Shown here: piece by piece, positions 46,253-57,091 of the stretch
Numbering within the stretch: position 1 is the stretch's first letter
Layout: the number at the start of each line of letters is the position of its first letter
Assembly (NCBI GenBank): GCA_030704615.1
Contig: CM060732.1
Span: 45,863,053-45,927,052, forward strand
Length of the DNA: 64,000 nt
Reading direction: 5' to 3'
Origin: Takakia lepidozioides
Lineage: Eukaryota > Streptophyta > Takakiopsida > Takakiales > Takakiaceae
Notes under the pieces: model-generated
Database searches by the model: none
What the model saw: only the letters and a program-made list of their open reading frames with translations
Told to the model about the DNA's origin: nothing
Program-made: the position numbers and the translations under genes

Positions 46253-46764
46253 ATGGGGTCGGGCAAGCCGAAGCGAAAGCGGAATGGCCCAAAAGATGAT
46301 GATCCTGGTGAGCCCGATGGGGGCGACGTGTCACCGAGGCGGCCGTTTGAGGAAGCGATGCATGTTTCTGAAAACGAGGCCGCTCAAGAGCGGGAGGAAT
46401 CTGAGGAGTCGGAGCCCGAGGAATCCTTGAGAGCTCCGACAAACCAAGAGATGCCTCCCATCTGGCAGCCTTTTGGGAAGGGTTGTTGGCGCAGTTTGGC
46501 GGGACGTTGAAAGACGTGTTGAAGGCGGCTAATGCCACTTCGACTAAGGCAAAGTTTAAGGTGAAGCCTAAGGAACCCGGCACCTTCAAGGGCGTCCGAA
46601 ATCGGAAGGCACTCAACACCTGGCTCCTGGAGCTAGAGCAGTACTTCCGGGCGGCCAAGTTGAGTGACGAGGATCGGGTGGAAGTGGCTCCCACCTATTT
46701 GAGGGGCTATGCTCAACAATGGTGGCAGAAACGCCTTCACGACTGAGGTCCAAGCCCGGAAACC
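46253..46764 (+). pseudogene. gag: Chromovirus gag, 5' part (frameshift and TGA)
   Basis: Translation likely starts at the ATG at 46253 (MGSGKPKRKRNG..), with an acidic Glu/Ser-rich N-terminus. The frame shifts by one base near 46480 into LLAQFGGTLKDVLKAAN and the capsid region NTWLLELEQYFRAAKL. An in-frame TGA at 46744-46746 lies one C-to-T change from Arg, in a CpG. The rest of gag is fused to pol in the same frame. Confidence 0.75.
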
Positions 46765-49700
46765 TTGAACTGGAGTGGGTTCAAGGAATTGATGAAGAGA
46801 CAGTTTGTGCCCCTCAACGCGTCCTGGCTTGCCCGGGACAAGATGAGGAATTTGAAGCAAACAGACGACATTCGGGGATATGTCCAGGCTTTCAATGTGC
46901 TTTTGCTTGAAGTCGCGGACATGGTAGAACCGGAAATGGTCTTCAACTTTGTGGCGGGACTGGCCCCATGGGCCAGGCGGAAGTTGGAGGAGAAGCCACC
47001 TAAGACTTTGAACGAGGCAATTGAGAGGGCTGAATGTTTCTCAGATGTCCCTAGGGGTGAAAGACAAGGCCGTACGGAGCTGAACCACAAGAAGACCCGG
47101 CGGGAAGGTGACTCCTTCCGACCGGAAAAGAAGTGGGATAGGCCACGCGGCGACAATGGCACGTGGAAATCGAAGGGAGGGCCATCACAAGTCAAGGCGG
47201 CACCCGGTGCTTCGAAAGAAAAAGCGGGTGGAGCGGCCTATGGCGGACAGAAGGCAACCTTTGATGGAGTGTGTTTCAATTGCGGGGAGCCCGGGCACAT
47301 GGCCAAGAAGTGCACGAAGCCCCGGCAATTGAACATGACTCGGGCGACCACAGAGCTGTCGGAAGATACCATCAGTCGCTTGGTGGAAGCGGTGGTCGCC
47401 AGGACTTGCAAGGTAGGCAAATTTTCTTGTGAGTTGTATCAGGAAACTGGCGCCTTACGTAAAGGGAGTCAGTTATTGTTCGTGGATGGGATAATATCCA
47501 AAACTAATGTGTCGTTGTTGGTGGACACAGGAGCGTCGCACTCCTTCATGACACCGGCAACGGCACAAAAGCTGGGACTCCTGACAAGTGACGTGGGGGC
47601 CTCTATTGAGGTGCGTTCTGCCAAAGGAGAACCACAGTTGACGACAAGGTTGGTGTTTGATGTTCCTCTTCAACTAGGGAGTTGGGAGGGACGTGAGAAC
47701 TTCACCATCTGCGAGATCGATGGAGTAGATCTCATTTTGGGGATGACCTTTTTGAGCAAATCCGGAGCGGTCATAGATGGCCGCAAGAGAGTAGTCACGC
47801 TGCCTTGTGGGAATGGTAGCGAGGTCTTACGAGTGTCGGAAACGCCCAAATCCGTAGGAGGGCGAATAAACCTTCTGTCAGCAAGGGAGTGGGCCGTGGA
47901 GGAGGCACACGAGCCCCAGTTTTTGCTTTACATTAGAGAAGTAAAGGGAGAAGGCGATGGGGAGCCGAGCCCAGATTGGATCAAGGGGATTTTGGAGAAA
48001 TACCAGGATGTGATGCCGGAGGATTTACCAAGCGGTTTGCCACCGCGAAGAAGAGTTGACCACAAGATTGAGGTGATACCGGGATCGGAACCGCCTGCCA
48101 AGGCGCCCTACCGGTTGAGCCACAGAGAGTTGGTCGAGCTGAAGACTCAGCTCAAAGATCTAATGTCAAAGGGGTACATCCGGCCGAGTAAGTCACCTTA
48201 CGGAGCCCCGGTGTTATTTGCAGATAAAAAGGATGGGACGCTGCGGATGTGTGTCGATTACAAGGCTCTGAATAAGGTGACTATCAAAAACCGGTACCCT
48301 TTGCCAAGGATCGACAACCTCTTTGATCGGTTGGCAGGAGCGAAGTATTTCAGCCGGATCGACTTGCGCTCCGGCTATCATCAAATTCGGGTGGCGGAAG
48401 GAGATGAGGAGAAGACCGCGTGCAGAACAAGGTATGGTTCATATGAGTTCTTGGTGATGCCTTTTGGGCTCACCAATGCACCAGCGACATTTAGCACGCT
48501 GATGAACAACCTTTTCCAGGAGTGGTTGGATGACTTTGTGATCGTGTCCATCGACGACATCTTGGTGTACTCGAAAACAAAGGAAGAGCACCTGGAGCAC
48601 CTGAAAAGGGTGTTCCAAAAATTGCGAGAAGGGAAGCTGTATGCCAAAGCTTCAAAGTGCGAATTCGGGGTAACAAAAGTGGAGTTCCTGGGGCATGTGA
48701 TTACACAGGATGGGATCAAAATGGATGACAGAAAGGTGAGGGCGATCTTGGACTGGGAGCCTCCGACTTCGGTCCCGGGAGTGCGATCCTTCCTAGGACT
48801 CGCCTTCTATTACCGGAAGTATGTGAGAAATTTCACCAAAATCGCGGGGCCGCTATCAGACCTTCTGTGTAAATCTAAAGTCTGGGCATGGAACACCTTT
48901 TGTGGCCAAGCTTTTGCTGAATTGAAGCAGCGGATGGCGGAAGCTCTAGTCTTGAAAATCCCGGAGTTCGATCATCCGTTCGAGATACATACAGATGCGT
49001 CGGACTTCGCGATTGGGGGTGTACTGATGCAAGATGGACGTCCAGTGGCTTACGAAAGTAAGAAACTGAATGAAGTGGAGCGACGGTGGCCGACGCACGA
49101 GAAAGAGATGAAGGTGGTGGTGCACTGTCTTGAGCTTTGGCGCCACTATGTTGGTTCCAACCCGGTGAAGGTGTTCACAGACAATGTCACGGTGAAGTAT
49201 TTTTCCACGCAGCCCAAGTTGTCCCCAAAACAACTTAGGTGGCAAGATACTTTGGCGGTGTTCGACGTGGATATCCAATACAAATCGGGGCGAGACAACG
49301 TGGTGGCCGATGCTTTAAGTAGAAAGCAGCAGCTCTTGTTGGTGTACAAGGGCGAGACGGCGCTCCAAAGGAAGATCCGAAAGGCTTGCCGGAAGGATGA
49401 GCTGGCGAAGTCCGTGATGCAGGACTTGAGGATAGGGGTTAAATCGCAGTTCCACTTGCAAAATGGACTGCTCCGGTATAAGCAAAAGCGCCTCTACGTG
49501 CCGAAGGGAGGGATCAGAGATAGCCTCTTGAGAGAATGCCATGATAGCCCACTTGCGGGCCACGGCGGAGCCAAGCGCACTGCGGCACTCTTGAAGAAAG
49601 AGTATTTCTGGCCCAAACTGAGGGAAGAGGCAGAGGAGTATGTCAAGACATGCACCACATGCCAACAAAACCGGAGCGAGTACAAAAAGCAAGCGGGGCT

Positions 49701-49863
49701 ATTACAACCCTTGCCGATTCTAGAGGGGACTTGGGAAAGCGTCTCGATGGATTTCATGACTGCTATGCCGCTGTCAAAAGGATTCGATGCAATCATGGTG
49801 GTGGTGGACAGGTTCAGTAAAATGGGCAATTTCATCCCCACCAAGGAGACGGCAACGGCGTAG
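46765..49863 (+). CDS. pol: Chromovirus gag-pol (capsid end, protease, RT, RNase H, integrase N-half)
   Basis: A 1032-residue open frame carries, in order: capsid end; CCHC knuckle [14 protein letters not shown] (about residues 169-182); retropepsin [11 protein letters not shown] (about 250-260); reverse transcriptase with [12 protein letters not shown] (motif A), [12 protein letters not shown] (motif B) and [12 protein letters not shown] (motif C); RNase H with [14 protein letters not shown] and [11 protein letters not shown]; and integrase HHCC finger ([19 protein letters not shown]) with first core Asp (SMDFMTAM). Motif C reads SIDD where Tyr or Phe is usual, which could weaken polymerase activity. 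The frame ends in TAG at 49861-49863, one C-to-T step from Gln, and integrase continues in another frame. Confidence 0.88.
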   Translation: MNWSGFKELMKRQFVPLNASWLARDKMRNLKQTDDIRGYVQAFNVLLLEVADMVEPEMVFNFVAGLAPWARRKLEEKPPKTLNEAIERAECFSDVPRGERQGRTELNHKKTRREGDSFRPEKKWDRPRGDNGTWKSKGGPSQVKAAPGASKEKAGGAAYGGQKATFDGVCFNCGEPGHMAKKCTKPRQLNMTRATTELSEDTISRLVEAVVARTCKVGKFSCELYQETGALRKGSQLLFVDGIISKTNVSLLVDTGASHSFMTPATAQKLGLLTSDVGASIEVRSAKGEPQLTTRLVFDVPLQLGSWEGRENFTICEIDGVDLILGMTFLSKSGAVIDGRKRVVTLPCGNGSEVLRVSETPKSVGGRINLLSAREWAVEEAHEPQFLLYIREVKGEGDGEPSPDWIKGILEKYQDVMPEDLPSGLPPRRRVDHKIEVIPGSEPPAKAPYRLSHRELVELKTQLKDLMSKGYIRPSKSPYGAPVLFADKKDGTLRMCVDYKALNKVTIKNRYPLPRIDNLFDRLAGAKYFSRIDLRSGYHQIRVAEGDEEKTACRTRYGSYEFLVMPFGLTNAPATFSTLMNNLFQEWLDDFVIVSIDDILVYSKTKEEHLEHLKRVFQKLREGKLYAKASKCEFGVTKVEFLGHVITQDGIKMDDRKVRAILDWEPPTSVPGVRSFLGLAFYYRKYVRNFTKIAGPLSDLLCKSKVWAWNTFCGQAFAELKQRMAEALVLKIPEFDHPFEIHTDASDFAIGGVLMQDGRPVAYESKKLNEVERRWPTHEKEMKVVVHCLELWRHYVGSNPVKVFTDNVTVKYFSTQPKLSPKQLRWQDTLAVFDVDIQYKSGRDNVVADALSRKQQLLLVYKGETALQRKIRKACRKDELAKSVMQDLRIGVKSQFHLQNGLLRYKQKRLYVPKGGIRDSLLRECHDSPLAGHGGAKRTAALLKKEYFWPKLREEAEEYVKTCTTCQQNRSEYKKQAGLLQPLPILEGTWESVSMDFMTAMPLSKGFDAIMVVVDRFSKMGNFIPTKETATA

Positions 49864-50815
49864 GAGACATGGCGACTTTACTTCGCCCAGGGTCTTAAAG
49901 CATCATGGAGTCCCGAAGGATATTGTCTCGGACTGCGATCCAAAGTTTACGAGTAAATTTTGGAGGGCACTTTGGAAGAAGATGGGGCCGAGGTTGAAGA
50001 TGAGCACCGCCTTCCGACCTACGACCGACGGCCAAACAGAAAGAGTGAATTCCGTAGTGAAGCAGATCTTGCAGAATTACGTGTCGGCAGACCAAACAGA
50101 CTGGGTGGAACACTTAGACGCGGCAGAGTTCTGTTATAATAACACAAAACACTCCGCAACGGGAGTTTCCCCTTTCGTATTGGTCTATGGAAAAGCACCT
50201 CTGGTGCCGACAAGTTGGGCCGCCTAGGACGTTGAGGAACCGGCAGTAGCGGCGGTACTGGAAGAACGCGAGCGTTTGTTGAAGCTCGCAAAGTACAACG
50301 TAACCAAAGCTAGGAAACGGTATGAAAGGCAGGCGAATCGGAAGCGGAGGGAAGTGAAGTTTGAGGCAGGTACAGAGGTCTGGTTGAACATCAAGAATTT
50401 CCGACTACCTCCGGAAGTGAGTCCGAAGTTCGTACCTCCGTATGCGGGACCCTTTCGCATTCGAAAGGTTATGAATGAGGATGTGTATGAATTGGAGCTG
50501 CCGGCAAACAGTAAGGTGCACCCAGTATTCCATGTATCCCTTTTGAAGCCTTACTTCAAAGATGAAGCGCGTCCGAATCGGCATCAAGTGTTGCGTCCGC
50601 CACCTATGCTGTTGGATCATGAAAATGAACCTGAGTACGAGGTGGAGGCAATACTTAAGTCGAGGAGGTTCAGGAACCGAGAAACGGAGTATCTCGTCAA
50701 ATGGAAGGGCTATCATCATGTGGAGGCATCTTGGGTGCGTGCCTCAGAAATGGGAAACGCATCCGAGGCGGTTGTAGCTTTCGAAGGGCGACCTCAAAAT
50801 CGGAAGAAGCGTTGA
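49864..50815 (+). pseudogene. Chromovirus integrase C-half and chromodomain
   Basis: After a one-base shift near 49885 the frame gives HGVPKDIVSDCDPKF (second core Asp) and FRPTTDGQTERVN (catalytic Glu). A TAG follows at 50225, again one C-to-T step from Gln. The C-terminal segment VHPVFHVSLLKPYF precedes a chromodomain EYEVEAILKSRRFRNRET, LVKWKGYHHVEASWV (about 50630-50740). Chromodomains of this clade bind methylated histone H3 and bias insertion toward heterochromatin. Confidence 0.85.
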
Positions 50816-51720
50816 TGGGGACATCAACCTTGGAGCATGGGGGAGGAAATGCATGCTTAGCCCGGCTTAGCTAGCTTAGGAATCCGATTGCAAAAACTTG
50901 TATTGTACAAAACGTGCTATAAATGAAATGGCTTCCAAATGTTGTGCGTCCTATTTTGCTTGGAATGGTGATGCATGGTATGGTTGGCTAGTGTGTAGAA
51001 TGCATGCTAGCTTATAAAAGTGGGAGAGGTAAATTGGCTTAATCGTGTGTTTGCGTAGTGCCGAAATCAGGTGACCCCCATCCAAGGGGCAAGGAAACTT
51101 GCGCCTTCTTTGGGAGTTCACGTGCTAGTGCGCACCTGGCGCGTGCGCGTACTATAACTGCGCTACCGAGGGGGTTGCCTTGTAGTGCGGGCTAACGCGG
51201 AAGCTACGTGCTTCCGTTCACGTACTATAATCGTGTAGCCTCGGGACGAAGTCGTAGTGCAGCTTCGGCGTGTTCCCGTACCTCAGGCCAGCATTCCAAG
51301 GCGGACCCAATTGTAGTGATTGGGGCGCACGGTTGGTTCAAGGTTGTCTTCCTAGTCAAAGAGGGTTCCAGGTGAACCCTTGCTCAAGGTGATGCCAAAA
51401 GCGGCATCATGAGCGATCACAAGCAATGTTGTTGCAGTAAGGCGATTCGATCCTCGGGGAGGATCGTTCCTTGGCCTTGAAGTAGGCCAAGAAGAGTGCA
51501 CTGGGAGGAGCTGGAGAGGCTCCACCCTTGGCCGGGACTTGGAGGAAGTCGGCCGAACTAGCTAGTGGAGAGTAGAGTCAAGTGTGGGGTTTGGTTCTTT
51601 GCCATGGGACGCCATGGTACGGAAACAAACTCCTTGATGTGGGACGCCACAACTTGGATGTTCGTTTCTACAAAATGGACAAGTCGATGAGGACATCGAC
51701 TCCCTGTTGGTAGGGGTGTG
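50816..51720. other. Chromovirus 3' untranslated region
   Basis: The 905 bp between the chromodomain stop and the right LTR hold no gene. A purine run GGGGGAGGAAA near 50839-50849 looks like a polypurine tract but lies far from the LTR. GCGTACTATAA-like words recur near 51150 and 51220. Confidence 0.5.
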
Positions 51721-52449
51721 TGTCGCGGCCCTTTGCCTTGAGGGCAGGGGGTCGGGACACATGAGGGGCTGCCCCTGTGGTGGGGGCAGTGGCAGCGATA
51801 GGTACGGGGGGGCTGAAGCACCCTTGAGTGCCCAAGGCACTCAAGGAGGCGGAGGCGCTCACTAGTTGGAGCCCCGCACACCGGGTTGCGGTGGGGGTGG
51901 CTCCACAAAGGGTGGTGGTAGCTTAGCGAGACTTAGTGGGGGTGGCATAGGACTCACCATGGGGGCGGAGACCTCGTGGTGGGAGTCGTGGGGAGTCTTG
52001 GGACTCATCACGGTCCATAAGGGCCGTGGTGAGTGGGCCAAAACTCACCGCGACTCATCACCGGGAGTCGAGGGTTTTCGTGGTGGTTCGCCATAAAATG
52101 GCATGGCTGGTTGTGAAACCCCCGCGGACAGCTACAGAAGTATATATAGGGAGTAGTAACCCCGAGAACGGTGCAAGCCCGTTGGTGACCAAAAACTAGT
52201 GAGTAAGCGAGCGAGCCGGAAAGCGACCAAAGAGTGGGGAGCTGTTCCGGACTGCCAACTACCAAAGGGAATTCCCGCTGGTTCCAAATCGGTGGAGGGT
52301 TCTTTGGGAGAACAAAAGGGGGACCGTTATGCCCCGGTGAGCAGCCGAAGCTCCAAGTTGGCCCGGCGGCCAGGTTGGGAGTCAGGCGCGCGCATCAAAG
52401 CGAGTAACTATGACTTGAGGGGGAGCTTACCGAAGTGAGGTGCGCGACA
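51721..52449 (+). repeat. Chromovirus 3' LTR
   Basis: It matches the 5' LTR nearly throughout. Differences include shorter G-runs and several single-base changes. The TATATATA box is at about 52140. Confidence 0.88.
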
Positions 52450-52850
52450 CGTGGAGGCAAAACTAGACACCATAGAGGAAAAAGCAGAAAAAGGTGCCAA
52501 GCAACAATGTCGTAATGGTCCCGAGCAAGGCGGTCCAAGGGGAAGTGCTCCCAAAACATCAAGGGTCGCAATCCAAAGCCATGCCTAGGCAGAAAGAGCC
52601 ACTAACGGGGTAGGCAAATGACTGTCCGGAGAAGACTGATTGAGTGTAGAACACGTGTGCCGATGACGCGCAAGCCCCCTGATATAGGCAAACATCCGAC
52701 CACAACCTGGACAAAGCACTCGGTCTGGTGGAGAAGATGGTGGTGCTGGTGGTGGGAGACAAGATGGAGCAAAAGAATGGGCGGTCTGATCAGGATAACA
52801 TCTAAGGGCCACTTAACACCACACAGTATACATTCTAGCGACTACTGAAG
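52450..52850 (-). pseudogene. R2-like LINE, N-terminal segment with C2H2 zinc finger
   Basis: On the minus strand the frame gives a Pro-rich N-terminus and CPGCGRMFAYIRGLARHRHTC, a C2H2 finger such as R2/NeSL LINEs use for DNA binding. A different frame then carries LDRLARDHYDIVAWH to ..LPP at the chromovirus border. Frame changes show decay. This is the 5' end of the LINE whose other pieces lie at 45080, 32406 and 4892. Confidence 0.72.
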
Positions 52851-52889
52851 GTCGGAGACTAGTTTCGCGTAGAGCAGGAATAGGGTGCC

Positions 52890-53010
52890 ATAGTGCCATG
52901 TCATCGTAACCACGTCATCGTCATCACGTCATTGTAGCCACATCATCGTCATCAGCCACGTCATTGTAGACACGCCATCGTAGCCACATCATCGTCGTCG
53001 TTGTCATTTT
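52890..53010. repeat. CCACGTCATCGTAG-type short tandem repeat
   Basis: Degenerate 12-18-bp units of CCACGTCATCGT, CACATCATCGTC and similar run for about 120 bp next to the LINE 5' end. They may belong to the LINE 5' UTR. Confidence 0.6.
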
Positions 53011-54786
53011 TGTTTTGAACTGCCCATATTGCCCAAAGAGAAAACCTCAAAAATTAGAAACTTCCTGAACGGGCGTACCTGCCGGGTTATGGGTATACAG
53101 CAGGTCTGGGTATACAACCAATTATTAATTTGGGCGGGCATCAACTGGGTGTTGACGAGGTTGGGTGGTGTGTGAAGTGTGAACATGCTTGAGCAAAATA
53201 GGATGTTCTACAGAAAAAAAGCTCAGGGCAAATGAACAACGAAGTTATTATTTATTATTTATTTTATTCTAAAGGGAAATACCTGGGAGCGAAAAAAAAA
53301 ACAAAAAAAAACGATGTGCTCACGCTAAAAATTTGCGAAACTATTTCAGATTTGTGTTGACGTGAGCACAATATTACACTTACTTCTTTGCCTAAGACTG
53401 AGATTCATCCAAAAGGAGAAATTGGAAAATGAATTTCACCAACAAAACTATTTTCTTCCATTTTCCAAAATTTTCCTGGTTTCGCCAACAAAAATCTCTA
53501 TAAATTCAAATAGGTTTTTTTTGTTTTCCTTAATAACAGTGGCCCTGGGTACTGTAGATATGTTTGAGTCATCCTTATCGTTGGCCAATTGCTGTTGTTT
53601 ACGATATTGTTATATCAAATTGCTTAACTTATTTATTAAATATCTGCAATAAGATTTAATTTTTTGTTTTTAGAGAAGACCAATTTTTACTGAGAGCATT
53701 GAGTGCCATGAGGCAGGACACACCATTGAGGTGAGAGATGAGCCTGTGACCACTTGAACAGCAGGGAAAACCACCGAGCACAAAAGGCATAACAAGCCAA
53801 AGAACAGTGTGAACAGGCCAGGGAGTCGACCCTGATGGACCCAAGAACTAGCAAATGACTAGGGTGAGATTGAAGGCTCCCTGAGAGGTCTCCAGATGAG
53901 TTGGAAGGCAAGAGCACAATCCTTTGCATCTATTTGTTGACCAATTGGATGTGAACAAAATCAGGGGGAGTGGGTGTTGCATGTGGACATTTTGGATATC
54001 TCTTCATACTTCCCAATCTTGCCTTCTTGTCAGCATTACAGGTGTTCCCTTGAGACCTAGCTCCAATGAGCTCTGCCCTGAAAGCACAGTTTTGACCTTT
54101 CAAGTTCAGGATTATGCAGGGAAGATGCCATCTTGTGAGGAGGAACTTTGAAATCAGGGCCTCATGGTGCTAAGCTGCTGTGTTGCTCTTTGGGACGTGC
54201 TGTTGATCAATGACAGCAGGACTGCGGCTCACAATGGATGTCAGACTCGAATCCTTTCCAAAACCATTTTAGCCAAGAGAAACTGTCTGGGGCTAGTTGG
54301 GGTTTCCACTGTGATTGCTTTAAATTGTACCTTGGTTAAAATCGAGCGAGTTTAAAATTCAAATGAGCAACAAGGGGGAATGATGAGGAAAGTGAAGAAG
54401 GACCTATTCCTAATCCTGCTTGCTGTAGTACTAAACTTCCCACTGGATGAAACAAGCTTTAGCACGAGTTCCTCATGAATAATTTTCAGAAGTTGCTTAC
54501 ATAATTGAGTTGGTCGGTTTGCTATTGTGGTCACCTGGTTCACACACAACATTTACATGGAGGAAGAGTCACTTCTTTGGGGGTTAAGAGTATAACACTG
54601 GGATCTCGGCCAAATACTCTTATTTGATGTTGACACTTGTAACTTTGGGTCAGGAGTCCTCCTATTGAATTTTGCTGTAGCTCACTTTCAAAGCTTGTTG
54701 TGGACAAGTCGAAGGGGCAAGTCTGGAGAGCTAGCGAATTACAGCCTTTGTAGTAAAGGTGATCTAGAATGGATATAGTTTAGTCT
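53011..54786. other. Intergenic, AT-rich, no gene seen
   Basis: Poly-A and AT-rich stretches (53210-53330, 53500-53660) and short unassignable frames fill this region downstream of the F-box gene. No repeat family or RNA gene was recognised. Confidence 0.5.
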
Positions 54787-55845
54787 TCAGATGAGTGCGT
54801 CCAGCCTTGGCTTGAAGTGGTAGCAAGGCTCAACAACATCCGAGAAACCTTCTGCTGGACATTGCGGCAACCATTTCCATGATCTTGTGGGGGCTGTGTA
54901 CATCAGCAGTTGCTGATTGTCTCTGTCCAATCTGACACAAATTGTGTTACCCTCAAGGAATTCAACTCCGTAGTTGTCACCATTGCAGTTATTGAGTTCC
55001 TGTAGAAACTCCTCGGGCATTATTGCCAACTGCCTTACCTGCGTATGTTCAAGCTCCACCTCAAAAACCACTACATTGGCAAAGACGCCATCATCTGAAA
55101 TGAAAGCATTCCCAATGAGCAGGCTTCCATTGTACTCCATTAGGCACGGTCTTACGTCTTCTGGAACTTGAATCCTTGACCACTCCTTCTGCTCTAGATT
55201 GTAAGAAACTACATCCCAGTTGATGGTAACACAGAAAAGGTTACCATGTACAATCACCAGGTCAGTTACTTTATATCCATAGGGTGCCTTCCCACCCCTC
55301 TCCCAAGTCTGGGTTGTTGAATCAAAGATATGGACCTCATGGGTATCATTTTCCACCTGAAGCCCCACAAGGATCACCTTGTAAGCTTTTGTTTCGCAGT
55401 TCACAGATAAGGCCACTGAATCCGAGTAAAGGTTAAACACATACATTGGAAAAAGTTCTGTCCAACATCCTGTCAATGGATTGCAGATATATATTCCTGA
55501 CTCCGTTTGGCAGCAGACCAGCCCTCCATCTGTGGCTAGAACCTCTGCTCCCGTACTTGGAAGAAAAGAGAAAGACAGAAGGTACCACTTTTCAAGGCTG
55601 GGATTATATAACCAACACTGCGGTTGAGGATTCTCAAAAGGCCGACACAGTGCCAGAATGACCCAAGGCTCTTGAGTCTCACAAGCCCGAGAGTAAGCAT
55701 TCAAGAAGTTCTGAGAGAGTAACATTTCGTCCCACTGCTTATGCACACAGCGGAATCTGCAGAAACAATCGGGCGGCAACCATGCAAACACCCTCTCTCT
55801 CAAATCTTGAGGCATCGTTCCCCATCGCTCCGGGTCCAAGTCCAT
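54787..55845 (-). CDS. F-box protein with kelch/F-box-associated repeat region
   Basis: A single 352-residue frame starts MDLDPERWGTMPQDL. An F-box lies at about residues 10-50 (LRERVFAWLPPDCFCRFRCVHKQWDEML). A beta-propeller-like C-terminal half follows, with spaced W/Y/G strands such as CWLYNPSLEKWYLL, GIYICNPLTGCW, EVHIFDSTTQTWERG and VVSYNLEQKEW, typical of plant F-box/kelch or F-box-associated proteins. The F-box docks to SKP1 in an SCF ubiquitin ligase, and the C-terminal half selects the target, which is unknown here. The gene is intronless, with the start at the first ATG before the F-box. Confidence 0.87.
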   Translation of the reverse strand: MDLDPERWGTMPQDLRERVFAWLPPDCFCRFRCVHKQWDEMLLSQNFLNAYSRACETQEPWVILALCRPFENPQPQCWLYNPSLEKWYLLSFSFLPSTGAEVLATDGGLVCCQTESGIYICNPLTGCWTELFPMYVFNLYSDSVALSVNCETKAYKVILVGLQVENDTHEVHIFDSTTQTWERGGKAPYGYKVTDLVIVHGNLFCVTINWDVVSYNLEQKEWSRIQVPEDVRPCLMEYNGSLLIGNAFISDDGVFANVVVFEVELEHTQVRQLAIMPEEFLQELNNCNGDNYGVEFLEGNTICVRLDRDNQQLLMYTAPTRSWKWLPQCPAEGFSDVVEPCYHFKPRLDALI

Positions 55846-57091
55846 GTGGAACAGTGCGAGGCTTTTAGTCTCATATCAGTTTGAGGGGCCCAATCTTAGC
55901 AAAATTAGGGTCAGGGATTGCACCTCTGGATTTTCTGCATGGACAACCACCGAGAAACCATAGGCACCTACAACACTTACGATCGGCGTATGTTTGTCGA
56001 CTGGGCGCCTCCAGCGCTTGTACTCGTTCGAGATCATCCTAAGACAATGAAATCTCTTGACGAAGCTGCGAGGAAAATTAGGAGACAGCAGGCATGCCGT
56101 AAATATGCAGTTTTCTTTGCTTGGTATGGATAAAGCTTGTATGCAGACATCTTAAACCTGGGGATCCTTCCTCCGCATCCAGTGGATTGATCGGTTGCAA
56201 CACACCCACAACCCTAAACCCAAGTGGTATTTGAACGATAGCACATCACTTACGGCTCTCATCACTTTCTCCATCATATCATCTCCATCTGTCTCCTCCT
56301 CTCAAACAAATTCTCTCTTTTTCCTCATTTCTCGATGAAAGAGGAATCCCAGATCAGAAGTCATACACCAAGAACCTTAATCCCTGTCTCTCTCTCCCTA
56401 TCGTGTTGTCCACTGGTTGAACAAAGTTCGCGAACTTCAGGCAACAAACTCGTTGAGATTTCCCCTCATCTTCCACAAGAGTATGAAATTCCTAACAGAA
56501 ACACTCCGCAAAACAACCAACCGATTCCACGCACACCTCGTTCAAATTTCTTGCCAATTCCAAGGAACCCCTCGTCCAGAATCTGAAGAAATGCTTCTTG
56601 CCAAGGGGTTCTTCCGACAGGACCTCATTTACCATTCATCCATTCACTGTGGATGAAAAACCGCTGATCCTTCAATTACTCCGATCCGAATCTTGAGTAC
56701 CACGTGTGCGCCACCAATAGGAAGCAGCTACACAGATCAAGCGATAAGCGTAGTTTATCCAATGACCTCCAATCACCAGTAACTGTCACCGGGAACTGGC
56801 TATCCGCCGTCACTGTGACCGGAAATAGCCAGTGGGGGCCCTATTACGACCAACCCTGCGTGGGAGTCGCCACGTGTATTACCACGTGGCCTGTTGCGTT
56901 TTCTCGCTTGTTCAAAACTGTCTCCACTCTCTCTCCCTCTCGCTCTCTCGTGACAGTGTTGAGAAGATCGTTGATCTCGGGAATAGATCGATCGAGGGAG
57001 AGATGGAAGGAATGTAGGTTTGCTGGTGAATGCTGGGCTCATCTCTCTGCGTGTGTGTGTGTGTTTGTGTCGTCTCCAAATTGTTGCACCA
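55846..57091. promoter_or_regulatory. Divergent intergenic region between F-box and PLGG1-like genes
   Basis: This 1.2-kb region should hold both promoters. CACGTG G-box cores occur near 56701 (CCACGTGTG), 56871 (CCACGTGTA) and 56884 (CCACGTGGC), close to the PLGG1-like gene; such boxes bind bZIP/bHLH factors and are common in light-regulated plant promoters, so this assignment is suggestive only. A short inverted repeat ACTGGCTAT/ATAGCCAGT lies at about 56795-56835. A GT-run sits at 57053-57070 in the 5' UTR. Confidence 0.45.

Larger units (their letters stand above)
45466..52449 (+). mobile_element. Ty3/gypsy chromovirus (LTR retrotransposon, 6984 bp)
   Basis: Two LTRs (732 and 729 bp) start TGTCGCGGCC and end CGCGACA. 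They flank gag-pol with protease, reverse transcriptase, RNase H, integrase and a C-terminal chromodomain. The primer-binding site TGGTATCACAGC follows the left LTR by two bases and resembles the initiator-Met tRNA site of plant elements. About nine base differences plus homopolymer indels between the LTRs suggest roughly 1 percent divergence, so it looks older than the two MULE insertions. It interrupts the LINE. Confidence 0.9.

Noticed and set aside
51721-52449. LTR pair longer than 732 bp, starting after the purine run near 50.85 kb
   Set aside because: The left LTR begins exactly where the LINE frame is interrupted and is flanked by the CGTG duplication, so the shorter boundary fits better.
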